Under the pieces are notes generated by a model that worked only from the letters and a program-made list of their open reading frames with translations, had not been told where the DNA came from and did no database searches. The translations under genes and the position numbers were made by a program. Below, piece by piece: positions 26,655-35,651 of a DNA stretch of 64,000 bases. This DNA comes from Fontisubflavum oceani (GTDB lineage Bacteria > Pseudomonadota > Alphaproteobacteria > Rhodobacterales > Rhodobacteraceae): NCBI RefSeq assembly GCF_030407165.1, contig NZ_CP129111.1, positions 992,001 through 1,056,000 of the forward strand, read 5' to 3'. Numbering within the stretch: the stretch's first letter is position 1; each line of letters begins with the position of its first letter.

Positions 26655-27572
26655 TTACGCCATCATGCCGCGCCGCCGGGGGCCAAACAGCGCCGTGAGT
26701 GCCAGGATCACACCTGAGACGGTGGCGATCATGCCAGCAGCACTGACCGAATCGGACCCGCCCAGCCAGAGCGGGCCGTAGCCCGCAAAAACATACCCAA
26801 GCGTGGCCGAGAGGGTGGCGAAGACCACGCTCCAAGCCACTTGCCGACCCAAACTGTCAGTCATCAGTCGCGCCGCCGCTGGTGGGCAGATGAACATCGC
26901 GATGACGATGATCGAGCCAACCGCGTCAAAGGCTGCGACCGCCGCGATGGCGGCGATCATGACCAGGGCGATGCCAAGGAGACCGGTCCGCATGCCAAGA
27001 ACTTGCGCGAAACCTTCATCGAAGGTGGAGATTTTGAGCGGACGCCAGAAGATCCAAGTGAAGAGCACCACGAGCAGGAGGACCACGGCCAAGCGTGAGA
27101 GCTCTGGGGGCAGACCAGCAAGCGCGTCGCCGTCAAGCAGCGAATGCCAGCCGGTGGCCTCCAGCCAGATCAAGCTTTCCAGATTGCCCATCAACGCGTG
27201 TTCGACATCCAAATGCACCGAAGAGGTATCGGAGCGTTCAAGGAGCAACACACCGCCGGCAAACATCGCCGTGAAGACCACGCCCATGGCAGCGCCAGTT
27301 TCGATCTGACCCAGACGGCGGATCGCCTCGATCAAGACGACAGAAACCAGCGCGGCCCCCGCCGCGCCCAGCATCATCGGCCAGGCTGTGACCGCGCCGG
27401 TCAGCAGAAAGGCCACGACGATCCCGGGGAGGACCACATGAGAGATCGCATCGCCAATCAGTGCCTGACGGCGCAGCACCAGGAAATTTCCGGGCAGCGC
27501 ACAAGCGATCGCGGCAAAGATGCCGATCAAGAGTGGCGTGAGGGAGAGAGGGACGAATTCGGCGCCGCTCAT
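26655..27572 (-). CDS. sitD: Manganese/iron ABC transporter permease
   Basis: A 305-residue permease of the ABC-3 family with about eight membrane segments and the typical LVLRRQALIGDAISHVVLPGI stretch near residues 30-50. It pairs with the adjacent permease (four-base overlap) as a SitC/SitD-like couple. It is the last gene of the metal operon; 79 bases separate it from the cobalamin riboswitch on the same strand, with no clear terminator between. Metal choice cannot be fixed from the permease. Confidence 0.9.
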   Translation of the reverse strand: MSGAEFVPLSLTPLLIGIFAAIACALPGNFLVLRRQALIGDAISHVVLPGIVVAFLLTGAVTAWPMMLGAAGAALVSVVLIEAIRRLGQIETGAAMGVVFTAMFAGGVLLLERSDTSSVHLDVEHALMGNLESLIWLEATGWHSLLDGDALAGLPPELSRLAVVLLLVVLFTWIFWRPLKISTFDEGFAQVLGMRTGLLGIALVMIAAIAAVAAFDAVGSIIVIAMFICPPAAARLMTDSLGRQVAWSVVFATLSATLGYVFAGYGPLWLGGSDSVSAAGMIATVSGVILALTALFGPRRRGMMA

Positions 27573-28774
27573 GGGGTCACCTCGCGCGGGGCGGCGATCC
27601 GTGTGTCGAGATCGCGGAGCTGATCCTTTGTCAGGATCGTTTCTAGATTGGTCAGCCCGTCATAGCGCGCAGCGGTGGCTTCATGCGCCTGCAACCCACG
27701 CAGGATCTCCCAACGTTTTTCATCCAGCAGAGCTTTTGCGGCCCGGGCCTGCCCCTCTTCGGTTGCGACGCCATCGGCGCGGGCCAACCCCTCCCGTTGC
27801 AGCAGGCGGAGGGTATAGCCTTCATAGATCGGCTGGCCTTGCGCCAATGCTAAAAGCCCCTGGCGGCGGTGGACGCGGCGGCGATATTGCAAATGCGTCA
27901 AGACAGAGGACAAAACCCCGCGTGCCGGCGAGAAGAGAAGCGAGAGCACGAAGAGGGCAAACGCCACAAGTACGATGATCGGCCCGGTGGGTAAGGCCGG
28001 AGCAGAGGCAGAGATCGCCGCACCGACATAACCAGAGAGACCACCCAATGCGCCCGCGATTAGCCAGACCCGCTCGGTCCGTTCGGTCCAGAACCGGGCC
28101 GTGACCGGCGGAATGATCAACAGAGCGACAATCAGGATCAGCCCGACGATCTTCAAACCAACCACCGTGACTGCGAGAACGAGCCCCATCGTGGCCAGGT
28201 CGATCCGCGCGACGCTCAGGCCCGATGCGGCTGCATAGTCACTGTCAAAAGCCACGAGCGACATCGGCCGTCTGAGGAGCAGAGTCAGCGCCAGAACCAG
28301 CGCGCCGCCCACCGCAATCAGTATCGCATCGGATAACAGCATCCCGGCCGTGGACCCCAAAAGGAGCGAGTCGAGCCCAGCTTGCCGCCCGGCGCTCATT
28401 CCCTGGATTACAGTCAGCAAGACCACACCGGCACCGAAGAACACCGAGAGCACGGCTCCGATGGCGGAATCCTCGCTCAGCCGTGTGCGATTGCTCAGCC
28501 ATTGAACGCAAAGCAGCCCAACCCAGGCAGACAGCGCCGAGCCGATGAGCAGCCCGATCAGGCTTCGCCCGTCCATGCCGAACCAGACCATGACGATAAA
28601 GGCCAACCCGACACCGGGCAGTGTCGCATGGCTGATCGCGTCGGAGACCAGGGCGCGTTTGCGGAGAAAAAGGAACGTGCCCGTCACCCCCGCCGCGATG
28701 CCAAGCAGCATCGCGCCGATGGCAACCAACGTGGCGTTATAGCCAAGCTGGAGGGTGAGCGCCTCAAGCAACAT
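27569..28774 (-). CDS. sitC: Metal ABC transporter permease with C-terminal DtxR-like domain
   Basis: Residues 1-285 are an ABC-3 permease (RKRALVSDAISHATLPG near 34-50). Residues about 295-401 are soluble and look like a winged-helix/dimerization unit of the DtxR/MntR kind, with LRLLQREGLARADGVATEEGQARAAKALL. At 401 residues it is about 100 longer than a plain permease. This layout resembles chlamydial YtgC-R, where the repressor half is released. Whether the domain here binds DNA or metal is inference. Confidence 0.88.
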   Translation of the reverse strand: MLLEALTLQLGYNATLVAIGAMLLGIAAGVTGTFLFLRKRALVSDAISHATLPGVGLAFIVMVWFGMDGRSLIGLLIGSALSAWVGLLCVQWLSNRTRLSEDSAIGAVLSVFFGAGVVLLTVIQGMSAGRQAGLDSLLLGSTAGMLLSDAILIAVGGALVLALTLLLRRPMSLVAFDSDYAAASGLSVARIDLATMGLVLAVTVVGLKIVGLILIVALLIIPPVTARFWTERTERVWLIAGALGGLSGYVGAAISASAPALPTGPIIVLVAFALFVLSLLFSPARGVLSSVLTHLQYRRRVHRRQGLLALAQGQPIYEGYTLRLLQREGLARADGVATEEGQARAAKALLDEKRWEILRGLQAHEATAARYDGLTNLETILTKDQLRDLDTRIAAPREVTP

Positions 28775-28778
28775 GGGC

Positions 28779-29585
28779 CTAGCCCGCTTGGCTCAGCCGG
28801 TCGATCTGCGCCGTGGCCAGCCGCCCGCCGTAGGCCGCTTGCAAGGTCTCGGCGGTGAAGGCCTCGGCCACCGTGCCTTCGGCAATGGGTCGCGTGTTGA
28901 TCAGGAATGCGTGGTCGAAATATTGCTCGACCGTGGCGAGGTCATGATGAACGGCGATAACGGTTTTACCCTCGGCTTTGAGGCTCTTCAGAACCGCAAT
29001 GATGGCCTTTTCGGTGGCGGCATCGACACCGGCAAACGGTTCGTCCAGAAGATAGAGATCGGCCTTCTGTGCCAAAGCGCGGGCCAGGAACACGCGTTGC
29101 TGCTGCCCACCGGAGAGCTGGCCAATTTGCCGGTTCGCGAAATCGCTCATGCCAACGCGCTCCAGTGCCTCTGCGGCGGTCTGGCGGTGCTCCCCGCGCA
29201 CTAGACGCAAAAGGCCCAGCTCACGATAGAGTCCCATCAACACCACGTCCAAAACCGTGGTCGGGAAATCCCAATCCACGCTGGCGCGCTGCGGCACATA
29301 AGCGATGCGCCCGCGTTGCCTGTCCAGCGGTTGACCAAAAACCGTCACATGGCCCGAAAGCGGACGAATAACGCCCAATGCGGCCTTTAAGAGGGTCGAT
29401 TTCCCGGCGCCGTTCGGCCCGATGATGGCAGTCATCGATCCCGGCTGGACGGTCATATCGACCGAGAAGATCGCCGGTTTCTCACCGTAAGACACCGTCA
29501 GCCCCCGGATCGCCAGGGGGCTGAGAGCGATATTGGCTGCCTGGGCGCGATGGCCGTTTTGGGTTGCCAGATTTAGTGCCGTCAT
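28779..29585 (-). CDS. sitB: Manganese/iron ABC transporter ATP-binding protein
   Basis: A 268-residue ATPase with Walker A GPNGAGKST near residues 56-64, the signature LSGGQQQRVFLARAL, Walker B LYLLDEPFAGVD and the H-loop VHHDLATV. The YVPQRASVDWDFP segment is typical of Mn/Zn transport ATPases. It is four bases from the permease gene and nine from the binding-protein gene, in the order A-B-C-D of sit/mnt operons. Confidence 0.93.
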   Translation of the reverse strand: MTALNLATQNGHRAQAANIALSPLAIRGLTVSYGEKPAIFSVDMTVQPGSMTAIIGPNGAGKSTLLKAALGVIRPLSGHVTVFGQPLDRQRGRIAYVPQRASVDWDFPTTVLDVVLMGLYRELGLLRLVRGEHRQTAAEALERVGMSDFANRQIGQLSGGQQQRVFLARALAQKADLYLLDEPFAGVDAATEKAIIAVLKSLKAEGKTVIAVHHDLATVEQYFDHAFLINTRPIAEGTVAEAFTAETLQAAYGGRLATAQIDRLSQAG

Positions 29586-29594
29586 AAGAGCCTC

Positions 29595-30545
29595 TTACAT
29601 GCCTGCCGAGAGCAGGCCATTCATGCCGCGTTCCGGCGCGGTGCCGCCGAGCGCGCGGGTGATCACCGTCACATTGTGATCGATCATGCCGAGATAAGTG
29701 CCTTCATAGCTGCCATCGGCACCCATCGCGTCGGAATAGAGCTCGCCACCGACGATCACCTCATGGCCTTCCGCTGCGGCCCCTTCGATCAGGGCGCGGA
29801 TATTGCGATCAGAGACGGAGCTTTCGACGAAGACCGCGCCCACTTGCCGCTGGACAAGCAGATCAACCAGTTCGGCAATCCGCGCCAATCCGGCCTCGGA
29901 TTCGGTCGAAATCCCCTGGATTCCCATGACCTCAAACCCATGCGCGTTGCCAAAATAGTTGAATGCATCATGGGCGGTCAAAAGCACGCGCGCCGTCTCA
30001 GGGACGGTGCCCAAAACCTCGTCGGCATAAGCGGCCAGTTGGGTCAGATGCTCGGTATGGGCGGCGGCGTTCGCCGCAAAAACCTCTGCGTTCTCGGGCT
30101 GCACATCGCTCAGCGCTTCTTCGACTTCGGCCACGACAAGCGCCCAAAGCTCCGGGTCCATCCAGACATGTGGGTCAAACCGACCGTCGTAATCGTCATG
30201 CGCCAAGAGAACGTCGCGTGGCATTTCTTCGGCCACCGCGACAACTGGCCGGTTTTGGCTCAGATCGGCAAAGAAATCTTCCATCTGCGCTTCCAGGAAC
30301 AGCCCGTGCCACAGCACCAGATCGGCGCGTGTCATGGCGACGATATCGCTGCGGGTTTGACGATACGCATGTGGGTCGACACCCGGCCCCATCAGGGCCT
30401 GCACCTCGACCAGATCGCCGCCAACCACACGCGCCGCATCGGCAACCATGCCGGTGGTGGCCACAATCGTCATCCGATCTTGGGCCATGGCCGCGCCCGA
30501 GAGCGCCAAAACAGTGGCCGCAGCCGTCAACAGAGATTTCATCAT
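29595..30545 (-). CDS. sitA: Metal ABC transporter substrate-binding protein (manganese/iron type)
   Basis: A cluster 9 (ZnuA/SitA) periplasmic binding protein. The signal peptide ends GAAMA. Likely metal ligands are His in DPHAYR, His in FDPHVWMDP, Glu in the VESSVSDR segment and an Asp near the end. The lack of a long His/Asp-rich loop argues for Mn or Fe rather than Zn. ATG 30545 follows GGAA on the coding strand; the open frame to 30611 crosses the operator and is rejected. The mature protein is about 295 residues. Confidence 0.92.
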   Translation of the reverse strand: MMKSLLTAAATVLALSGAAMAQDRMTIVATTGMVADAARVVGGDLVEVQALMGPGVDPHAYRQTRSDIVAMTRADLVLWHGLFLEAQMEDFFADLSQNRPVVAVAEEMPRDVLLAHDDYDGRFDPHVWMDPELWALVVAEVEEALSDVQPENAEVFAANAAAHTEHLTQLAAYADEVLGTVPETARVLLTAHDAFNYFGNAHGFEVMGIQGISTESEAGLARIAELVDLLVQRQVGAVFVESSVSDRNIRALIEGAAAEGHEVIVGGELYSDAMGADGSYEGTYLGMIDHNVTVITRALGGTAPERGMNGLLSAGM

Positions 30546-30586
30546 CGTCACAGAATCCGTTCCTTTGAACGCCGTCACAATTGATA

Positions 30587-30633
30587 TTGCGACTGACTCG
30601 CAGAAAGTCAATGCTTTTGCGAGTCAGTCGCAA
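30587..30633. promoter_or_regulatory. Paired dyads (TTGCGA-N5-TCGCAA) before sitA
   Basis: A perfect 17-bp dyad TTGCGA-N5-TCGCAA lies at 30617-30633 and a one-mismatch copy at 30587-30603. Their centres are 30 bases apart, and together they form a 15-bp perfect inverted repeat. The site is 42 bases before sitA, where a metal-responsive repressor (Mur/Fur or DtxR type) would bind. The identity of the regulator is inference. Confidence 0.65.
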
Positions 30634-30706
30634 ACTGTAACTGCGCAAGACACGACTTTCGAAGGCTCTGGAGCCTTCGCTTTGTGTGAAACTATGTTGG
30701 TTGACG

Positions 30707-31141
30707 CTAAAGCTTAGAGAAGAGTGACGACATCGTCACTTGAAGACTCGCGCGTTCCGATGGGGTCATCGTGTCGAGCATATTCGCCTCGACTGTGCGC
30801 GCGGCCGTCTGCAACCGGTCGAACTCTCGCTGACCGGTGTCGCTGAGCTGGACGATCAAACGGCGTCGGTCCTGCCGATCTTGTTTCACATCGATCAGGT
30901 CCAGATCTTCCAGCCGCCGCTGCGCCCGGCTCACCCGCGCCGCATCCATTGCGGTCAGGATACACAGGTCATTGGAGGAGCAGGGTTGATTGGTCGGCAA
31001 CGCCATCATGATCCGCCATTCGGGCAGTTGCAGCCCGCTGTCAGACATGATGGTCTGAAACAAACGTGACGACACAACCGCCATTTGGAATGGAAGAAAA
31101 TCACTTAGTTCAAACGTTTTGCTCTGTGACGAGTCTCTCAT
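30707..31141 (-). CDS. MarR family transcriptional regulator
   Basis: A winged-helix regulator of 144 residues. The recognition region includes SSNDLCILTAMDAARVSRAQRRLEDLDLI, followed by the wing QDRRRLIVQLSDTG. ATG 31141 is chosen over GTG 31162 because AAAGAG lies about eight bases before it. It sits between the metal operon promoter and the serC leader, divergent from serC. A second MarR gene lies after serA. Effector and target unknown. Confidence 0.9.
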   Translation of the reverse strand: MRDSSQSKTFELSDFLPFQMAVVSSRLFQTIMSDSGLQLPEWRIMMALPTNQPCSSNDLCILTAMDAARVSRAQRRLEDLDLIDVKQDRQDRRRLIVQLSDTGQREFDRLQTAARTVEANMLDTMTPSERASLQVTMSSLFSKL

Positions 31142-31381
31142 GGCTGGACTCTTTCTATGCACTCATACGGTAATATTTTAAGGTTTAATGTTAGATTTCG
31201 ATAGGGCGCAACTAAAAATTGCACGAACTTGCCGTTACGTGATCTTCCGCTGGTTGTGCGAAATCAGCCTAAAATACTGTAAAATATGATTTTCCCCCAT
31301 AAGGGCAGTCGCGTCCAGGTTGCGGGTGCGGTTTGCGGCATTTTGCGCGGTTTTCTGACTTGTGTCACCGAAGCCGCCCGC

Positions 31382-31438
31382 GTATCCCCAAAGGTGGGAC
31401 ACCCCTCCCCAACGAGGGGCGCATATCTGTGAGGATAC
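31382..31438 (+). ncRNA. Structured serC leader (serC RNA motif-like)
   Basis: GTATCC at 31382-31387 pairs with GGATAC at 31433-31438, enclosing a hairpin CCCCTC/GAGGGG (31402-31407 with 31414-31419) and a smaller CC/GG helix. The closing strand contains the GAGGA ribosome site of serC, which starts at 31444, so folding would hide it. A conserved serC leader motif has been described in alphaproteobacteria; matching this one to it is from memory. Confidence 0.65.
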
Positions 31439-31443
31439 TACCG

Positions 31444-32598
31444 ATGGTTACGAACACCCCGGCCGCGCGGCCGGTCAATCCGCGTTTTTCATCTGGCCCC
31501 TGTGCCAAACCCCCGACATGGACCCTGGACAAGCTTGCCGACGCCTCTTTGGGTCGGTCGCATCGCGCCGCTGTTGGCAAAGACAAGCTCAAGGCCGCAA
31601 TCGAAGGCACGCGAGAGCTGCTGGGCATTCCGGCGGAGTATAAAATCGGCATCGTACCCGCCTCTGACACCGGTGCATTTGAGATGGCGATGTGGAACCT
31701 CCTGGGCGCGCGCCCGGTTGAGATGGTGGCCTGGGAAAGCTTCGGCGCGGGTTGGGTGACCGACGTGGTCAAACAGCTGAAGATCGAGGCTGAGGTGCAT
31801 ACGGCCGAGTATGGCGACATCGTTGATATGGCCGCGTTAGACCATGATCGCGACGTGTGTTTCACCTGGAACGGCACCACCTCGGGCGTGCGTGTGCCAT
31901 CGGGTGATGTGATCCCCGCCGACCGGGCCGGGCTGACGCTCTGCGATGCAACCAGCGCGGCCTTCGCGCAGGATTTGCCTTGGGACAAGCTCGATGTGAC
32001 CACCTTCTCTTGGCAGAAAGTCATGGGCGGCGAGGCGGCGCATGGGATGTTGATCCTGAGCCCCCGTGCCGTTGAACGGCTCGAAAAGTACACCCCCGCA
32101 TGGCCGCTGCCGAAAATCTTCCGTCTGACCAAAGGCGGCAAGCTGATCGACGGTATCTTCACCGGGGCGACGATTAACACGCCGTCGATGCTGGCCGTGG
32201 AAGACTATCTGGTTGCGCTCGACTGGGCGCGCGAGATCGGCGGGCTGCCAGCCTTGATGGCGCGGGCCGACGCCAATGCGCAGGCGATTTTCGACTTTGT
32301 CGAAACTACGCCCTGGATCGAGAACCTAGCCAATGACCCCGCGACTCGGTCCAACACCTCGGTCTGCCTGAAATTCGTCGATCCGCGCATTTCGGATGGT
32401 GCCGGGTTTGCCAAAGCCGTCGCCAAACGGTTGGAAGCCGAAGGGATAGCGCTTGATATCGGAGCCTACCGTGATGCGCCTCCCGGCTTGCGGATCTGGT
32501 GCGGCGCGACGGTGGAGACCTCGGATATCGAAGCGATGCTGCCTTGGCTCTCCTGGGCCTTCGACGCCGAGATCGACGCCCAGTCCGAAGCGGCCTAA
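31444..32598 (+). CDS. serC: Phosphoserine aminotransferase
   Basis: A PLP enzyme of 384 residues that converts 3-phosphohydroxypyruvate to phosphoserine. The Schiff-base lysine is in [14 protein letters not shown], preceded by the [14 protein letters not shown] stretch. This is the alphaproteobacterial type ([13 protein letters not shown] start) rather than the E. coli type. ATG 31444 follows GAGG within the structured leader; the open frame to 31333 is discarded. serA follows after 44 bases. Confidence 0.96.
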   Translation: MVTNTPAARPVNPRFSSGPCAKPPTWTLDKLADASLGRSHRAAVGKDKLKAAIEGTRELLGIPAEYKIGIVPASDTGAFEMAMWNLLGARPVEMVAWESFGAGWVTDVVKQLKIEAEVHTAEYGDIVDMAALDHDRDVCFTWNGTTSGVRVPSGDVIPADRAGLTLCDATSAAFAQDLPWDKLDVTTFSWQKVMGGEAAHGMLILSPRAVERLEKYTPAWPLPKIFRLTKGGKLIDGIFTGATINTPSMLAVEDYLVALDWAREIGGLPALMARADANAQAIFDFVETTPWIENLANDPATRSNTSVCLKFVDPRISDGAGFAKAVAKRLEAEGIALDIGAYRDAPPGLRIWCGATVETSDIEAMLPWLSWAFDAEIDAQSEAA

Positions 32599-32642
32599 GT
32601 CCCCTTATTAGATCCTATTCTCTGACAAAAGGAGCGCCTGAG

Positions 32643-34237
32643 ATGGCCCCCAAAGTTCTGGTTTCCGACAAGCTAAGCGAAACCGCCGTGCAAATCTTCC
32701 GCGACCGCGGGATCGATGTGGATTTCGAACCCGGTCTTGGCAAAGACAAAGACCGCCTGCTGGAAGTAATTGGTCAATATGACGGTCTCGCCATTCGGTC
32801 CGCGACCAAGGTGACCGAGAAAGTCATCGCTGCGGCCAGCAATCTGAAAGTTGTCGGCCGCGCCGGGATCGGCGTCGACAATGTGGACATCCCCGTGGCC
32901 TCGAAGAAGGGGATCATTGTGATGAACACGCCCTTCGGGAACTCGATCACCACAGCGGAGCACGCGATCTCGATGATGATGGCTGTGGCGCGGCAAATCC
33001 CAGAGGCCAACGCCTCCACACATGCCGGTAAATGGGAAAAGTCGCGTTTCATGGGCGTCGAGTTGACCAACAAGACCCTGGGCGTGATTGGCGCCGGGAA
33101 TATCGGCTCTATTGTCTGCGATCGCGCCTTGGGGCTGAAGATGAAAGTTGTGGCCTATGACCCATTCCTCAGCGAAGAGCGCGCGATGAAAATGGGTGTC
33201 GAGAAGGTCGAACTGGAAGAGCTTCTGCCACGCGCCGATTTCATCACCCTACATGTGCCCCTGACGGACAAGACCCGGAACGTCCTCAGCGCTGAGAACA
33301 TTGCGCAATTGAAGCCGGGCGTTCGCATCGTCAACTGCGCCCGTGGCGGCTTGGTCGACGAGGATGCTTTGGCCGAGGCTTTGAAAAATGGCCACGTCGC
33401 GGGGGCCGCCTTTGACGTCTTCGCCGTCGAGCCCGCCACCGAAAGCCCACTTTTCAACCTGCCCAATGTGGTTGTGACCCCGCATCTTGGCGCGGCCACC
33501 ACCGAGGCGCAGGAAAATGTGGCCCTGCAAGTGGCCGAGCAGATGTCGGACTACCTGCTGACCGGCGCTGTCTCCAACGCACTCAACATGCCATCCGTCA
33601 CCGCCGAAGAGGCCGCAGTTATGGGACCGTGGGTGAAACTGGCCGAGCATTTGGGCGAGTTTGTCGGCCAGCTGACCGAGGAAGCGATTGAAGAGATTTC
33701 AATCACCTATAACGGCCTGGTCAAAGACATGAATCTCGAGGCACTGAACTGTGCCGCTATTGCCGGGCTGATGAAAGCGACCAACCCGGATGTAAACATG
33801 GTCTCCGCCCCGGTGATCGCGAAAGAGCGGGGCGTGGAAATCTCCACCACCACCCAGGATAAAACCGGTGTGTTCGAAGGCTATATCCGTCTGCAAGTGA
33901 AGACGCCGGAACGGCAGCGGTCGATTGCGGGCACCGTCTTCTCCGATGGCAAACCACGCTTCATCCAGATCAAGGGGATCAATATCGACGCCGAGGTGGG
34001 AGAGATATGCTCTATACCACCAATGATGATGTTCCGGGCATCATCGGCACGCTTGGCCATACGATGGGCGAGCATGGGGTGAACATAGCGAACTTTACCC
34101 TAGGCCGGTCTGGGGCCGGGCAGGATGCGATTGCCTTGCTCTATCTCGACGATCAACCGCCTGCCGAAGTGCTGGAGACGCTGCGTGCCACGGGCCTGTT
34201 CCAACAGGTCCGCCCATTGCGGTTCTCGGCGGCATAG
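32643..34237 (+). pseudogene. serA: D-3-phosphoglycerate dehydrogenase, frame broken near 33998-34001
   Basis: First enzyme of serine synthesis, oxidizing 3-phosphoglycerate. AAGGAG precedes ATG 32643. The substrate and Rossmann domains (GAGNIGS near 147), the catalytic Arg (NCARGG), Glu and His (PHLGAATTE) and the intervening ASB domain are intact. After INIDAEVG the frame shifts, and the ACT domain continues from MLYTTNDDVPGI to the stop at 34237. One extra G in GGG at 33998-34000 would restore EVGRDMLYTTN and a 531-residue protein. The break removes only the ACT domain. Because all parts are conserved, a homopolymer sequencing deletion is likely. Confidence 0.92.
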
Positions 34238-34243
34238 ATACCG

Positions 34244-34278
34244 ACGGCCCGCCTTGACGTTTGTTCGACGCGGGCCGT
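34244..34278 (+). terminator. Inverted repeat after serA
   Basis: ACGGCCCGC at 34244-34252 pairs perfectly with GCGGGCCGT at 34270-34278 over a 17-base loop. It lies seven bases after the serA stop. No U-run follows, so it may be a weak or Rho-assisted terminator. Confidence 0.45.
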
Positions 34279-34344
34279 GTTCGGCTTGAACAGGCACGCT
34301 TTTCGCGCCACTCTGGGTCTCGTCGCATCTGCAACGGATTACCC

Positions 34345-34779
34345 ATGGCCGAGTCCTTCCACCTCGATTCATTCCTGCCCTATCGGATGATGGTATTGGC
34401 TGGCCGCCTGAGCCGGGAATACTCGCAGATTTATCACGACCGGTTTGGCCTTTCTCGGGCCGAATGGCGGGTGGTGGCGCATCTCAGCCAAGAGAGTGCA
34501 GTCTCCGTGCGAGAAATCCATGCCCGCGTGGATATGGACAAATCCAAGGTCAGCCGCGCGGCGACCCGGCTGGAAGAGGCGGGCTATATCACCAAGCAGA
34601 CCAGCACCTCTGACCGGCGCTTGGTGGAGCTTGCTTTGACCGAGAAAGGTCGCGCTATGATGGCGGAGCTGACGCCGCTCGCGCATGCGTATCAGGCCGA
34701 GTTGATGGCGCGGCTTGGCGCAGATGCAGACGGCTTTCTGGCAGGCGTCGAGGCGCTTTTGGAGAAATCGGGCGGGTAG
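34345..34779 (+). CDS. MarR family transcriptional regulator
   Basis: A 144-residue winged-helix regulator from ATG 34345 (MAESFHLDSFLPYRMMVLAG). The helix-turn-helix is in VSVREIHARVDMDKSKVSRAATRLEEAGYI and the wing in TSDRRLVELALTEKG. It is two bases from the phosphoesterase gene and probably cotranscribed with it and the thiolase. It is a distant relative of the MarR protein at 30707-31141, and both genes flank serC-serA. Confidence 0.92.
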   Translation: MAESFHLDSFLPYRMMVLAGRLSREYSQIYHDRFGLSRAEWRVVAHLSQESAVSVREIHARVDMDKSKVSRAATRLEEAGYITKQTSTSDRRLVELALTEKGRAMMAELTPLAHAYQAELMARLGADADGFLAGVEALLEKSGG

Positions 34780-34781
34780 GT

Positions 34782-35651
34782 TTGGTGTTTCAAGAGCGAT
34801 CTGGTCGCTGGCCCATCTTCAGTATCGGATGCAGGCCCGTCCTCACTCGGCACAACGTCGAGACCTCGCGTTGGGCCGGGCCGCCGCTCCGCATCGCATT
34901 GATTTCCGATCTGCATATCTGTTGGCCTTGGGTCACTCCCGATGCTTTGGCGCGGGTTGTGGCAGGCGTGAATGCGCTGGAACCTGATCTGATCTTGCTA
35001 CCCGGTGACTTTCTGATTGGTCGCAAACTGCCCTCTCTGCCGACCGATGCGGAGACAATCGCTCAAACGCTCGCAGCACTCACCGCGCCGCTGGGCGTGT
35101 TTGCGAGCCTTGGCAATCACGATTGGAAGGATTGCCGTCAGGCGCGGCGCAATGACCATTCGCATGGGTCTGTTACCCCAGCTCTCGAAGCGGCTGGCAT
35201 TCCGGTTCTGAGCAATCAGGCTGTGCAGATCCGGAGCCGATCCGAGGCCTTCTGGCTTGTCGGGTTCGACAGTCAGCAAGGTCATGGCTCAACGCATCGT
35301 CCGCGCCCGCGCCATGATCCTGACCGCGCCTTTGACGCGGTGCCCGAGGGTGCGTCTGTGGTCTTGATGGCGCATGAACCGGACTATTTCATGGAAGATG
35401 ACCCGCGCGTCGCCGTCCAGGTCAGCGGCCATACCCATGCGGGTCAGATGAATCTCTTCGGCTGGCGGCCCCTTACGCCGTCTCGCTATGCCGGGCGTTT
35501 GGCCTATGGCGCTCATGCCCGAGGAGATGGCCGCCTCATCGTCTCGGCTGGCCTGGGCTATAGTGGCGCACCGCTTAGAATTGGGGCACCGCCGGAGGTC
35601 ACGCTGGTGTATTTATCCGGTCAAACCGGAGATGGAGGAGAGAACGTATGA
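34782..35651 (+). CDS. Metallophosphoesterase (calcineurin-like, YkuE/YaeI type)
   Basis: A dimetal phosphoesterase of 289 residues. The five family motifs are visible: ISDLH (about 41-45), GDFL (74-77), GNHD (111-114), the His of MAHEPD and GHTHAGQ. It starts at TTG 34782 or GTG 34785, directly after the marR stop. The stop overlaps the thiolase ATG by four bases. Relatives act on lipid or nucleotide phosphates at the membrane; the substrate here is not shown by sequence. Confidence 0.92.
   Translation: MVFQERSGRWPIFSIGCRPVLTRHNVETSRWAGPPLRIALISDLHICWPWVTPDALARVVAGVNALEPDLILLPGDFLIGRKLPSLPTDAETIAQTLAALTAPLGVFASLGNHDWKDCRQARRNDHSHGSVTPALEAAGIPVLSNQAVQIRSRSEAFWLVGFDSQQGHGSTHRPRPRHDPDRAFDAVPEGASVVLMAHEPDYFMEDDPRVAVQVSGHTHAGQMNLFGWRPLTPSRYAGRLAYGAHARGDGRLIVSAGLGYSGAPLRIGAPPEVTLVYLSGQTGDGGENV

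Noticed and set aside
33990..34010. Programmed ribosomal frameshift in serA
   Set aside because: There is no slippery heptamer with a downstream stimulator, and the other eight breaks share the same simple-indel look without any shared signal.
34007..34237. Separate small ACT-domain gene after serA
   Set aside because: It lacks its own ribosome site and begins exactly where the serA frame breaks; it is the ACT domain of serA.
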